From a virus, in IMG/VR virus record IMGVR_UViG_3300034022_000682, positions 1 through 54,681 of that record: a stretch of 54,681 nucleotides of DNA; one strand, written 5' to 3'. Each line of letters begins with the position of its first letter. Within the stretch, counting starts at the first letter, position 1. The notes below the pieces were generated by a model. That model was not told the DNA's origin. It ran no database searches and saw only the letters and a program-made list of their open reading frames with translations. The translations under genes and the position numbers were made by a program. Below are positions 1 to 7,691 of the stretch, piece after piece.

Positions 1-2942
1 CAAATGGAGAATTATTAACTCCATTCTCTATAGTAAACGGACAAGTTGCATTTAATGGAGCTGTTAGTTTTTCTTCAGGCACTACTGGTCCTGCTGGTCC
101 TGCCGGTACTAATGGTATTAATGGTACTAATGGTAGAGATGGTGCTGATGGTACAAATGGTTTAAATGGATCAAATGGTCTCCCTGGAGCACCTGGTGCC
201 GATGGAGTTTCTACATATTTCCATGTTGCATATGCTGATACTGCTTCAGGCGGAGGATTCAGTCAATTACCAGCCGGCAAACTCTATATTGGTACTTATG
301 TTGATACAACTGCAGATGACGCATCATCTGCTAGTAATCTATGGAAATGGCAACTAGTTAAAGGAGAAGATGGTCTTAATGGAGAAAACGGTATCGCCGG
401 TGTTAATGGTGCTGATGGATTAACTTCATATTTACATATTGCCTATGCTACAAACGCAACAGGTACAACTGGTTTTCACTTAAGTCAATCACTAGATAAA
501 ACTTACTTAGGAACATACACTGATTTTACTGAAGCTGACTCAACAAATCCAGCTCTTTATACATGGACTTTAATTAAAGGTGCTGATGGTGCTGATGGTT
601 TAAATGGATCGGATGGTCTTCCTGGAGCACCTGGTGCTGATGGAGTTTCTACATATTTCCACGTTGCCTATGCTGATAATGCTTCAGGTGGAGGATTTAG
701 TCAATCTGCTGCTGGTAAACTTTATATCGGTACTTATGTTGATACAACTGCCGCAGATGCAGCATCTGGTAGTAATCTATGGAAATGGCAATTAGTTAAA
801 GGTGCTGATGGTGAGAATGGAGAAAATGGTATAGCGGGTCAAAATGGTACTGATGGATTAACTTCATATTTACATATTGCCTACGCTAACAATTCAACGG
901 GTACAGTTGCTTTTCACTTAAGCGATCCAATAGGCCGAGAATATTTAGGAACATATACTGATTTTAATCAAGCTGACTCAACAAATCCAGCTCTTTATAC
1001 ATGGACTTTGGTTAAAGGTGCTGATGGTGCGGACGGAGTAAACGGAGCAGACGGTGCAGATGGTTCTGCTGGAGCAAACGCAAGAGCAGTAAACCTAACT
1101 TGCACAAGTCAAATATTTACATATAATACTTCTGGAACAACTCCATCTCCTTCCAATACCGTAATCACAGCAACTGCTTTGAATACAAGTGGAACTGTAT
1201 ATTATCAATTCTTTAAGAATGACGTATCAGTACAGAATACAATATCAAATGCATATACCTACACTCCACAGTCTAGTTTTACCAACATGCCTGATAAAAT
1301 AGAAGTACAAATTAGAGAAGGAGCTGCAACCGGAACTGTTAAAGCACGTGACCAAATAACAATGGCTGGAATTAAACCAGGCGCAAATGGTTCAAATGGT
1401 TCTAATGGAGCAAATGGTAGAGATGGTTCCGATGGTGCTGATGGTTATAATGGAGTTGATGGTGTAAATGGTGAACCAGGTGCTGATGGTACCGATGGTA
1501 TGACCATAATTCTTAGTAATGAAGCACATACTTTACCAACAACAAATACAGGAACTGTAACATACACTGGTTCAGGAACTACTATAAAAGTATTTGAAGG
1601 AGCTACAGAATTAAATTATACTATATCGGGAGATAGTGAAGGTACTTATGCAGTATCAGGAGCAGGTAGTTCAATTACAGTAGGAAGTATTACAGATAGC
1701 GGTACATTTGCAACTGTTAACAATCATAGCAATATGACTGCTAATACCGCTTCAATTACATATACTATTGCTGGATATAGAGCAAATGGAGCATACTTCA
1801 CCTTTACTAAAACTCAAAGTTTTGCTAAATCTGTACAAGGTGCAGTTGGTCCACAGGGTCCAGCACCAGATACCTCACAATATTTAACTACTACAACAAC
1901 TATTGATGGTGGTAAAATAACTACAGGTATAATTAAGAATGGTAACTTCCCAGCAAATCATACAACAGCATGGAATACTTATTCTACCGCCGGTATGGGT
2001 ATAAACTTAGATCAAGGCGCAATAAACGCTAAGAATTTCTATATTGCACCAGATGGTACTGCAGCATTTAAAGGAGACATCGATGTTACTTCAGGAGCAA
2101 CAGTTGGTGGAAGTCCAATGAATGACTTCTTTGAGGTTGACGATGTTATAGAAGAAGGTACACCACGTCGAGTTCTTAAAATGAGAAATGATGCATACAT
2201 TGGAACTGTAAAATTTAGTGGTTTTAGAAGTGATTTTGAATTAACAAAAAGTGATCTTAATAATTATAAAACTGATTTTAACTTAATTGCAGATGATTAT
2301 GCAACTCGATTTAACTCAGACCCACGTGGAGATGGTAGTGGTGAAATTTCACCAGATCCTGGTTTTGGCGCAACATTATCTCACATGTACGTTAAAAGAA
2401 ATGATGCTGTATTAGAAATTGGAGACCTTGTTAAGTTAGATGAAAATAATGAATTAGTTAAAGCATCTTCTGCAAAAGACAAAACAATCGTTGGTATTTT
2501 ATGGCAAGAGGTTGATTTTTCTATAAAAGAAAGTCCATTAGATAAATTCATAATAAGTGGTAAAGATACTTCAGAAAAAGATTATCAATACCGAGATTCA
2601 TTTGGAAATAAAATACCTTCGGAAGACAGAGATCAAAAAAGTATCTGGAAAGTTGCTTCATTAGGAGATTCATTCGATGCAGGTGCCGGATTACAAGGTA
2701 TGAAAGTATGTAACCAAAACGGACCTGTTGTTAAAGGAGATCTATTATGTTCATCAGACGTACCAGGTTATGCTATGAAACAACCGGTTGAATATGTTAT
2801 AATCGGATTTGATAATGATGTACCTCAATACGAAGAACGTCAAACAATAAATTCATTCACTTTAGGTAAATGTATGGAAACCTGTACATTTGATGGTGAA
2901 GGTAAAGCAACCGGAATCTACGGTTATCTTTATTGTGGATAG
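1..2942 (+). CDS. Collagen-like tail fibre protein, 5'-truncated
   Basis: The frame is open from the first full codon (base 3) to the stop at 2940-2942, so the gene begins before the window; 979 residues are visible. Gly-X-Y collagen-like stretches separate about 70-residue modules with the pattern SYxHxAYA...YxGTYxD...LWxWxLVKG. The modules occur as A-B-A-B. Two beta-rich, Ig-like segments follow (about nt 1080-1375 and 1500-1830), each next to more Gly-X-Y repeats. The last 300 residues are non-repetitive and include GDLLCSSDVPGYAMK, a motif type I associate with phage tail appendage C-termini. The likely role is a trimeric host-binding fibre on the virion. The internal ATG at 1008 lies mid-repeat and is not the start. 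Family assignment is by pattern only. Confidence 0.85.
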   Translation, partial: NGELLTPFSIVNGQVAFNGAVSFSSGTTGPAGPAGTNGINGTNGRDGADGTNGLNGSNGLPGAPGADGVSTYFHVAYADTASGGGFSQLPAGKLYIGTYVDTTADDASSASNLWKWQLVKGEDGLNGENGIAGVNGADGLTSYLHIAYATNATGTTGFHLSQSLDKTYLGTYTDFTEADSTNPALYTWTLIKGADGADGLNGSDGLPGAPGADGVSTYFHVAYADNASGGGFSQSAAGKLYIGTYVDTTAADAASGSNLWKWQLVKGADGENGENGIAGQNGTDGLTSYLHIAYANNSTGTVAFHLSDPIGREYLGTYTDFNQADSTNPALYTWTLVKGADGADGVNGADGADGSAGANARAVNLTCTSQIFTYNTSGTTPSPSNTVITATALNTSGTVYYQFFKNDVSVQNTISNAYTYTPQSSFTNMPDKIEVQIREGAATGTVKARDQITMAGIKPGANGSNGSNGANGRDGSDGADGYNGVDGVNGEPGADGTDGMTIILSNEAHTLPTTNTGTVTYTGSGTTIKVFEGATELNYTISGDSEGTYAVSGAGSSITVGSITDSGTFATVNNHSNMTANTASITYTIAGYRANGAYFTFTKTQSFAKSVQGAVGPQGPAPDTSQYLTTTTTIDGGKITTGIIKNGNFPANHTTAWNTYSTAGMGINLDQGAINAKNFYIAPDGTAAFKGDIDVTSGATVGGSPMNDFFEVDDVIEEGTPRRVLKMRNDAYIGTVKFSGFRSDFELTKSDLNNYKTDFNLIADDYATRFNSDPRGDGSGEISPDPGFGATLSHMYVKRNDAVLEIGDLVKLDENNELVKASSAKDKTIVGILWQEVDFSIKESPLDKFIISGKDTSEKDYQYRDSFGNKIPSEDRDQKSIWKVASLGDSFDAGAGLQGMKVCNQNGPVVKGDLLCSSDVPGYAMKQPVEYVIIGFDNDVPQYEERQTINSFTLGKCMETCTFDGEGKATGIYGYLYCG
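166..1041 (+). repeat. 438-bp tandem duplication inside the fibre gene
   Basis: Bases from 166 onward recur from 604 onward with an offset of 438 bp (146 codons). The first module aligns without indels; for example both copies contain ggagtttctacatatttcca or a one-base variant. The second half-module (from about 416 and 854) keeps the same offset. Differences are mostly synonymous, so the duplication is not brand new and has been kept in frame. Confidence 0.85.
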
Positions 2943-3001
2943 ATAATTTAGAATTTATATAATATAAAATAAACGCCACACCATTTAATCGAAAACCTAC
3001 C

Positions 3002-3031
3002 AAAGGGATGAAGAAATTCATCCCTTTTTTT
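3002..3031 (+). terminator. Intrinsic terminator after the fibre gene
   Basis: A perfect 11-bp stem, AAAGGGATGAA (3002-3012) with TTCATCCCTTT (3017-3027), is closed by a GAAA tetraloop and followed by a T run to 3031. It lies 60 bases after the fibre stop and just before the next promoter-like box. Confidence 0.9.
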
Positions 3032-3035
3032 ATGT

Positions 3036-3043
3036 GATATATA
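3036..3043 (+). promoter_or_regulatory. Putative late promoter box GATATATA
   Basis: GATATATA starts 12 bases before the ATG at 3048 and directly follows a terminator. The same box precedes seven other genes here and resembles the T4 late box TATAAATA. If initiation is 5-7 bases downstream, as in T4, the transcript would begin almost at the start codon. The assignment is inference from recurrence. Confidence 0.5.
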
Positions 3044-3047
3044 CAAT

Positions 3048-3743
3048 ATGAGAACAATTTATAAATTTGAAGATTTCATGGGCGAGAGTAGAAGTAAGTG
3101 GGACGGTTTAGCATCTAGTTTAACTAGTCTTGTATTCAAGGCATGGATTAAAGGATACCAGAACGGTATGTCTGAGATAAATTACATGGATCAAATAGAA
3201 GATAAATTAGAATTTGATCTTGACGCTACAATTTACATTGATAAAAGATTCAAGGGATTTGAAGTCTTAGAAGGTACTGGTGCCGATGCTAGAGACATTG
3301 ATGACGACGACGATGATCAAACTCCTTTTATTAATATATACTTTGGTATAAATCCTGAATGGTTACCCGGAGAATGGTCTATGGTTTATTTTCATTTAGC
3401 AGATGTAATGCGACATGAAATGGAACATATTACACAAGATGGTGCAGGTGTTGGTAATTATAAAGCTGGAAAACCAAATGAAGATGATTCTGAACTTAGA
3501 CATCTTATTAATCTGGGAATATTACCTAAAGCACATTATATGATGTTACCGAAAGAAGTTGATGCTAATTTACATGGACTTAGATTCGAAGCTAAGAAAA
3601 GAAGAGAACCAATTATAGATGCAATCAATAGATACTTAGATACACAAGAACAAGGTGGTATTATTGATGGTGTCGAACGAGAAGAGATATTAGATCTTTG
3701 GAGACGAAGAGCACAACAAATCGGTGGAATACCTAAATTTTAA
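3048..3743 (+). CDS. Putative packaged HExxH metallopeptidase-like protein
   Basis: This 231-residue protein begins MRTIYKFEDFMGES, one of several related N-termini in this cassette that resemble the T4 capsid-targeting peptide. A prohead-protease-type site (M-x-E) would lie at residues 11-13. The body has HEMEH at 123-127, a classic HExxH zinc motif, and a candidate third ligand E170 in LPKEVDANLHG. A very acidic run (DIDDDDDDQ) lies at 83-91. Known biology: HExxH plus a downstream Glu is typical of gluzincin peptidases. Inference: it is carried in the head and injected. No signal peptide or membrane segment is seen. The substrate is unknown and catalysis is not shown; it could be a zinc protein without peptidase activity. 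Confidence 0.7.
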   Translation: MRTIYKFEDFMGESRSKWDGLASSLTSLVFKAWIKGYQNGMSEINYMDQIEDKLEFDLDATIYIDKRFKGFEVLEGTGADARDIDDDDDDQTPFINIYFGINPEWLPGEWSMVYFHLADVMRHEMEHITQDGAGVGNYKAGKPNEDDSELRHLINLGILPKAHYMMLPKEVDANLHGLRFEAKKRREPIIDAINRYLDTQEQGGIIDGVEREEILDLWRRRAQQIGGIPKF

Positions 3744-3746
3744 ACT

Positions 3747-4295
3747 ATGAAACACGTAAAATTATTCGAAGAATTTATGAATGAAAAATCAGGAGACTCT
3801 TATTCTTCAGGTTGTGTAATGCTATACTTTAACTTTCCAACAATGAACAAGATTCATGAAGCGATAGATGAAGCTGACTTATACGAAGAAGAGGGTGATA
3901 GAACATTTGGCCTTGAAGATGAGCCACATTGCACTTTATTATATGGACTTGAAGGTTCTGTAACAGTGTCGCAAGTAACTGAGATCTTAAATACCCAAAT
4001 ATTTGGAACTTGCAAAGTACATAATGCTTCTTTATTTGAGAATCAATATGACGTACTTAAATTTGATGTCAATGGCGATTCTTTAAATGCATGCAACAAA
4101 GCGTTGTGTGAACTTCCATATAACAGTGATTTTCCAGACTATCATGCACATATGACTGTTGCTTATTTAAAGAAAGGTACCGGTAAAAAGTATTGTGAAT
4201 CTATGAGTGGACAAGAATATGAATTAGTACCGACATATGCTGTTTTTAGTCAACCTGATGGAACTAAAACAGAAATAAAAATTAAAGTAAATTAG
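3747..4295 (+). CDS. Putative packaged 2H phosphoesterase
   Basis: This 182-residue protein begins MKHVKLFEEFMNEKSG, the clearest capsid-targeting-like N-terminus in the window, with a potential cleavage after E13. It then carries two H-x-T motifs: PHCTLLYG (H61, T63) and YHAHMTVAYL (H135, T137). Paired HxT/S motifs about 70 residues apart define the 2H phosphoesterase superfamily (LigT, CPDase, T4 Acb1). These enzymes open or hydrolyse 2'-5' or cyclic phosphodiester bonds. The gene starts 4 bases after the previous stop and is co-oriented with the other tagged genes. Inference: it is delivered with the DNA and may act on nucleotide second messengers or RNA ends. The exact substrate cannot be read from the sequence. 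Confidence 0.75.
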   Translation: MKHVKLFEEFMNEKSGDSYSSGCVMLYFNFPTMNKIHEAIDEADLYEEEGDRTFGLEDEPHCTLLYGLEGSVTVSQVTEILNTQIFGTCKVHNASLFENQYDVLKFDVNGDSLNACNKALCELPYNSDFPDYHAHMTVAYLKKGTGKKYCESMSGQEYELVPTYAVFSQPDGTKTEIKIKVN

Positions 4296-4299
4296 TCTA

Positions 4300-4482
4300 A
4301 TGGGCAAATACTGTATTATCAAACACATTAATTCAATAAATGGGACAAAAGTTCCAGTAATTATTCTAGATAGCTTAGGAGAAGTTTTAGAATTTGAAGA
4401 ATTACATGAAGCTGAAGATTTAAAGGAGCTCTTTCAAAAGAATTCGGATTCTGGTTATACGTATACTGTAAAAAAGATATAA
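4300..4482 (+). CDS. Small hypothetical protein
   Basis: A 60-residue ORF sits tightly between two tagged genes, 5 bases after one stop and 2 bases before the next ATG. It begins MGKYCIIKHINSINGTKVPV and lacks the capsid-targeting-like peptide. It has a basic beta-like first half and an acidic helical second half (EFEELHEAEDLKELFQK). I do not recognise a family. Support for its being real is the tight spacing and co-orientation. Confidence 0.6.
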   Translation: MGKYCIIKHINSINGTKVPVIILDSLGEVLEFEELHEAEDLKELFQKNSDSGYTYTVKKI

Positions 4483-4484
4483 TC

Positions 4485-4940
4485 ATGAAACATATAAAAC
4501 TTTTTGAGAAATTTATAGAAGACAGAATTAAATGTGATAACTGTGGGTGGACATGGGATCTTAAAAAGGGTGGTAAGGATTTATATATATGTCATGAATG
4601 TTTTCATGATAATACTGAGATTGCGAATGAATCATTTGTGTTACGAGATTTAGAAGATAAATATGGTATAGATTTGGATTTATATGACAATGGTAAATTC
4701 TTAGAATTATCAAGGATCGTTATTCCAAAAGATAAAAGAGGCGAAGGTATTGGATCTGAAATCATGCAACAAATTAATGATTATGCCGATTCTAAAGGTT
4801 TAAAAATATACTTAACGCCATCTAAAGATTTTGGAGCTACTTCAACTTCTAGGTTAGAAAAGTTTTATAAAGATCATGGATTTGTAAAGAATACTGATAA
4901 GAGTGAAACCAGAAATACAATGGTAAGATTACCACAATAA
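4485..4940 (+). CDS. Putative packaged zinc-ribbon GNAT acetyltransferase
   Basis: The 151-residue protein has three visible parts. Residues 1-14 are a capsid-targeting-like peptide (MKHIKLFEKFIEDR). Residues 17-39 hold two CxxC pairs (C17/C20 and C36/C39) that should form a zinc ribbon. Residues 60-151 look like a GNAT N-acetyltransferase domain, with the acetyl-CoA loop RGEGIG at 85-90 after a hydrophobic strand (LELSRIVIP). The C-terminal RLEKFYKDHGFVKN is the usual GNAT motif B region. Inference: it is an injected acetyltransferase that could modify a host protein or small molecule early in infection. The substrate is unknown. Confidence 0.75.
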   Translation: MKHIKLFEKFIEDRIKCDNCGWTWDLKKGGKDLYICHECFHDNTEIANESFVLRDLEDKYGIDLDLYDNGKFLELSRIVIPKDKRGEGIGSEIMQQINDYADSKGLKIYLTPSKDFGATSTSRLEKFYKDHGFVKNTDKSETRNTMVRLPQ

Positions 4941-4943
4941 ATT

Positions 4944-5819
4944 ATGAAGAAAGTATTATTATTTGAAGAGTTTCTAGATGAAGCTAAAAAGAAAATGGAC
5001 AATCCATGTTGGAAAGGTTATACTATGTATGGTACTAAAACTGATGAGGATGGAAATGAAGTACCTAATTGTATTCCTGTCGAAGAATCAAATAATATAG
5101 AAGACTCTTATAATGATTATCCTGAAGATGCTAAAAAGAATGCTCAGTTGGCAATTGACTGGAAAGAGAAATATGGTAGAGATAAAGTTGAAGCTGGAAC
5201 TGCAGTTGGTTGGGCAAGAGCTAATCAATTAGCTAAAGGTGAAAATATATCAGGTGATACTGTAAAAAGAATGGCATCATTCAATAGACATCGTAAAAAT
5301 TCAACTATTGCTCCTGAATTTAAAGAGACTCCATGGTTAGACAAAGGATATGTTTCTTGGTTGATTTGGGGTGGAGATGAAGGTGTTGATTGGGCTTTAG
5401 AAAAATCTAAAACAATTACAGAAAGCAAATCTCTTTTCGAAGAATTCTTATTAGAAAAGGGTAAGAAAAGCAAACCAAAAACCGATAAAGAAAAAATTAA
5501 GGACCTGTCTAAAAAACAAAAAGGTCTTGCTAAAAAAGTAAGAGATATTAAAGGTGATATGCTTGATATTTCAAAAGATAAAGAAAAGGAGCCTACTGAT
5601 AAACTACAAGGTTTATTACTAAAAACTCAAATGCAGCAATCTGCTGTAGATGCTAAAAAGGCAGAAGTTCAAATTCAGCAAATTGGTTTAAAAGCTAAAT
5701 TAAAAACTGCAAAGAAAAAAGAAAAGGCGCTTAAGGATGCAGAGAAAGATAATCCTAAACCTGAAGTCGAAGTTAAACCAAAAGAAAAGTCTAATAAAGA
5801 TAACCCTAAAAAAGCTTAA
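4944..5819 (+). CDS. Packaged protein with two targeting-like peptides and a phage domain of unknown function
   Basis: This 291-residue protein starts MKKVLLFEEFLDEAKKK, a capsid-targeting-like peptide. Residues about 18-46 form a short CWKGYTMYGTK...PNCIPVEE segment seen in many phage head or protease proteins. Residues 55-153 match, from memory, a widespread phage domain of unknown function (pattern AIDWKEKYGR...ARANQLAKGENIS..TVKRMASFNRH...WLIWGGDEG). A second targeting-like peptide, SLFEEFLLEKGKK, occurs internally at about 163-175, followed by a Lys/Glu-rich coiled-coil-like tail. It may be a fusion of two tagged proteins, or be cleaved twice by the prohead protease into separate peptides. 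Function unknown. Confidence 0.7.
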   Translation: MKKVLLFEEFLDEAKKKMDNPCWKGYTMYGTKTDEDGNEVPNCIPVEESNNIEDSYNDYPEDAKKNAQLAIDWKEKYGRDKVEAGTAVGWARANQLAKGENISGDTVKRMASFNRHRKNSTIAPEFKETPWLDKGYVSWLIWGGDEGVDWALEKSKTITESKSLFEEFLLEKGKKSKPKTDKEKIKDLSKKQKGLAKKVRDIKGDMLDISKDKEKEPTDKLQGLLLKTQMQQSAVDAKKAEVQIQQIGLKAKLKTAKKKEKALKDAEKDNPKPEVEVKPKEKSNKDNPKKA

Positions 5820-6695
5820 ATGCATTTATACGATACTGATTTTTTTAAGCGAAGCCGTGTGTGGAGAGCTGATTTTTTAGAAAAACTCAAGACAAAACCT
5901 GCACAATATTGGTATGATTATCAATATGATCTAGAACAACACATAGATAAAATATATGTGTTATATCTTCCACATCGAGAAGATAAGAAAAATATATTAA
6001 CAGAAAGATTAAAACAAACCAAAACTAAAGAATCAAATCTATTGGATTCAGTTACTTGGTGGGAAGGTCATTTTAATAAAACTGAATGGGATCCTAAAAT
6101 ACACGATGCCAATTATTCATTAAAATATGCATGGGATATTGAACCTACTCCCGAAGTAATATATAATATTGGTCTAGGCGGAAATGTTATCATAGATGAT
6201 CTAAATAAAATTAGCGTTACTGCATCTCTACCGGAAAGTAATATAGCATTAGGACATGCATCTATTTTACAAGATATAGTCGATAATGATATTCAACATG
6301 CACTTATATTGGAAGACGATGCATTATTTAGTCCTGGTTTTTCTTGGTTAATGGAAAGAATGTTTAAGCAATTACCAGATGATTGGGATATATTTTATGT
6401 TTCATATCAACCGTCTATATATGGATTTAAAAGTGAACCATATACCGAAGACATAGTTAAGATTACATCCGGTGTATGGTGGCTTTCAGGCGTTTTTATT
6501 AATCAAAGAGCTGCTAAGAAATTAATAGATAATTTTCCTATTATTGGTCCAATAGATGTTTGGATCAACTATCATTTTGATGATTTGAACGTATATGGTA
6601 CAATGTATAATTGTATTAATCAGGATTATAAATCTACTTCTGATAATAAAAACTCTTTTAGAGGAGCCATAGACAATTTGAAAAATAATTTGTAA
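5820..6695 (+). CDS. Glycosyltransferase family 25-like protein
   Basis: The 291-residue protein starts immediately after the previous stop codon. IDKIYVLYLPHREDKK near residue 42, SNIALGHASILQDIV, and HALILEDDALFSPGF (the EDD motif near 165) are the signature of GT25, the LPS/lipooligosaccharide glycosyltransferases. The acidic EDD motif binds the sugar nucleotide through a metal. No signal or membrane segment is visible, so it should act in the cytoplasm on a lipid-linked or protein acceptor. It lacks the capsid-targeting-like N-terminus of its neighbours. It may alter host surface sugars to block re-adsorption or decorate virion proteins; the sequence does not decide. Confidence 0.75.
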   Translation: MHLYDTDFFKRSRVWRADFLEKLKTKPAQYWYDYQYDLEQHIDKIYVLYLPHREDKKNILTERLKQTKTKESNLLDSVTWWEGHFNKTEWDPKIHDANYSLKYAWDIEPTPEVIYNIGLGGNVIIDDLNKISVTASLPESNIALGHASILQDIVDNDIQHALILEDDALFSPGFSWLMERMFKQLPDDWDIFYVSYQPSIYGFKSEPYTEDIVKITSGVWWLSGVFINQRAAKKLIDNFPIIGPIDVWINYHFDDLNVYGTMYNCINQDYKSTSDNKNSFRGAIDNLKNNL

Positions 6696-6706
6696 TTAAT
6701 TACATG

Positions 6707-6718
6707 GATATATAAATA
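6707..6718 (+). promoter_or_regulatory. Putative late promoter GATATATAAATA
   Basis: This 12-base box contains TATAAATA exactly, the T4 late promoter consensus, and lies 29 bases (first G to A of ATG) before the acidic core-like gene. It is the best T4-like match in the window. Confidence 0.65.
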
Positions 6719-6735
6719 AAAAATAATACCTTATT

Positions 6736-7329
6736 ATGACTAAAAAAATACTATCATTCGAAGAGTATGCTGCTAGTAAAAACTTTACTAGTAACGATGA
6801 TATTGCCGAAGAAAACGAAGAACTTTGTGAAACTTGTGAAAAGGATCCATGTATATGTGAATCTTCCGAAGAAGATGAAGACGACGAGGAAGAAGAATCT
6901 GAAGAATCTGAAGAATCTGAAGATGAAGACGAGGATGAAGATGAGGAAGAATCTGATGAGCATGAAAAATTAGAAAGTCCAGACGAAGAAGCTAAAGAAG
7001 ATGAAGAAGAAGCTGAAGGCGGTGAAAAAGCTGAAGACGATCAAAAAGTAAAAACAGTAGCAGAAATGTTAGAATCATGTTTTAGCGATGCTGTTAAAGA
7101 AGCATGTGATTATGACAAAGATGAGTATCCTGACCATACTTTAGAATCATATCTTAAAGAAAATGCTTCATTAATTGCAGCAATGAGTGCTAAGACTTTA
7201 GAGCAAGCACACGCTGAACTTAATGATGAAGCTCTTGAAAAAGAAATGTATGAAGCATGTCTTAATGATATGAAGGAATCTTATTGTAAAAAAATAGAAG
7301 AGCTTAAAGAAGCTTGGTCAGCACAGTAA
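6736..7329 (+). CDS. Highly acidic head-core-like protein with Cys cluster
   Basis: The 197-residue protein begins MTKKILSFEEYAASK, a divergent version of the capsid-targeting-like peptide. It then has a compact Cys cluster (C31, C34, C39, C41 in LCETCEKDPCICES) that could bind zinc. Residues about 43-105 are almost all Glu and Asp, and the rest is predicted helical (residues about 108-197). Small acidic proteins with a processed N-terminus are typical of T4 prohead cores (gp67/PIP type). Inference: scaffold-core or internal head protein. It has its own promoter-like box, consistent with a need for high expression. Confidence 0.6.
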   Translation: MTKKILSFEEYAASKNFTSNDDIAEENEELCETCEKDPCICESSEEDEDDEEEESEESEESEDEDEDEDEEESDEHEKLESPDEEAKEDEEEAEGGEKAEDDQKVKTVAEMLESCFSDAVKEACDYDKDEYPDHTLESYLKENASLIAAMSAKTLEQAHAELNDEALEKEMYEACLNDMKESYCKKIEELKEAWSAQ

Positions 7330-7331
7330 TT

Positions 7332-7631
7332 ATGAAACACTTAAAAACATTTGAAGCATATTCTTTCGATCACGAAGGAACCGATATTAGAAACCCATTC
7401 ACAGATGAGACATCAATGAATGATGTTGATCCTAATAGTTATTACGGTAAAGACTATGCAAAATCAGACATTAAAAAAATTGTTGATGCATCTGAAAATT
7501 TTATAGCTAAGTATAACGAGTGGAAAGAATTAAATCCTTTAGATAAAAGCGAAGATTTAAATGCTAACTACGAAGAATATGTTAAACCTGCTTTAGATAT
7601 ATTAACAAATATAGTAAAGAAACACGGGTAA
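7332..7631 (+). CDS. Small capsid-targeted-like protein
   Basis: I place the start at ATG 7332, two bases after the previous stop, giving 99 residues. An upstream TTG at 7314 is in frame but overlaps the previous gene and would bury the conserved N-terminus. The protein begins MKHLKTFEAYSFDHEG, matching the first half of the tagged N-termini (MKHxKxFE) but losing the hydrophobic-x-Glu cleavage site. The remainder is acidic and helical and is not recognised. It is the last gene before a terminator. Confidence 0.65.
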   Translation: MKHLKTFEAYSFDHEGTDIRNPFTDETSMNDVDPNSYYGKDYAKSDIKKIVDASENFIAKYNEWKELNPLDKSEDLNANYEEYVKPALDILTNIVKKHG

Positions 7632-7658
7632 TTCAAATCCAATCGAATTAAACTTTTT

Positions 7659-7691
7659 AAAGGGTCTATGTATAATGCATGGACCTTTTTT
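7659..7691 (+). terminator. Intrinsic terminator closing the tagged-protein cassette
   Basis: AAAGGGTCTATG (7659-7670) pairs with CATGGACCTTTT (7678-7689) through 12 positions including two G-U pairs, with a 7-base loop and a T run to 7691. It lies 28 bases after the last tagged gene. Confidence 0.85.

Noticed and set aside
6754-6963. Phe/Ile-rich minus-strand frame resembling a membrane protein
   Set aside because: It is the reverse complement of the Glu/Asp-rich tract (GAA/GAT codons read as TTC/ATC), so its hydrophobicity is an artefact.
7314-7331. Upstream TTG start extending the 7332 gene
   Set aside because: It overlaps the previous gene and would bury the conserved MKHLKTFE N-terminus; ATG 7332 is preferred.
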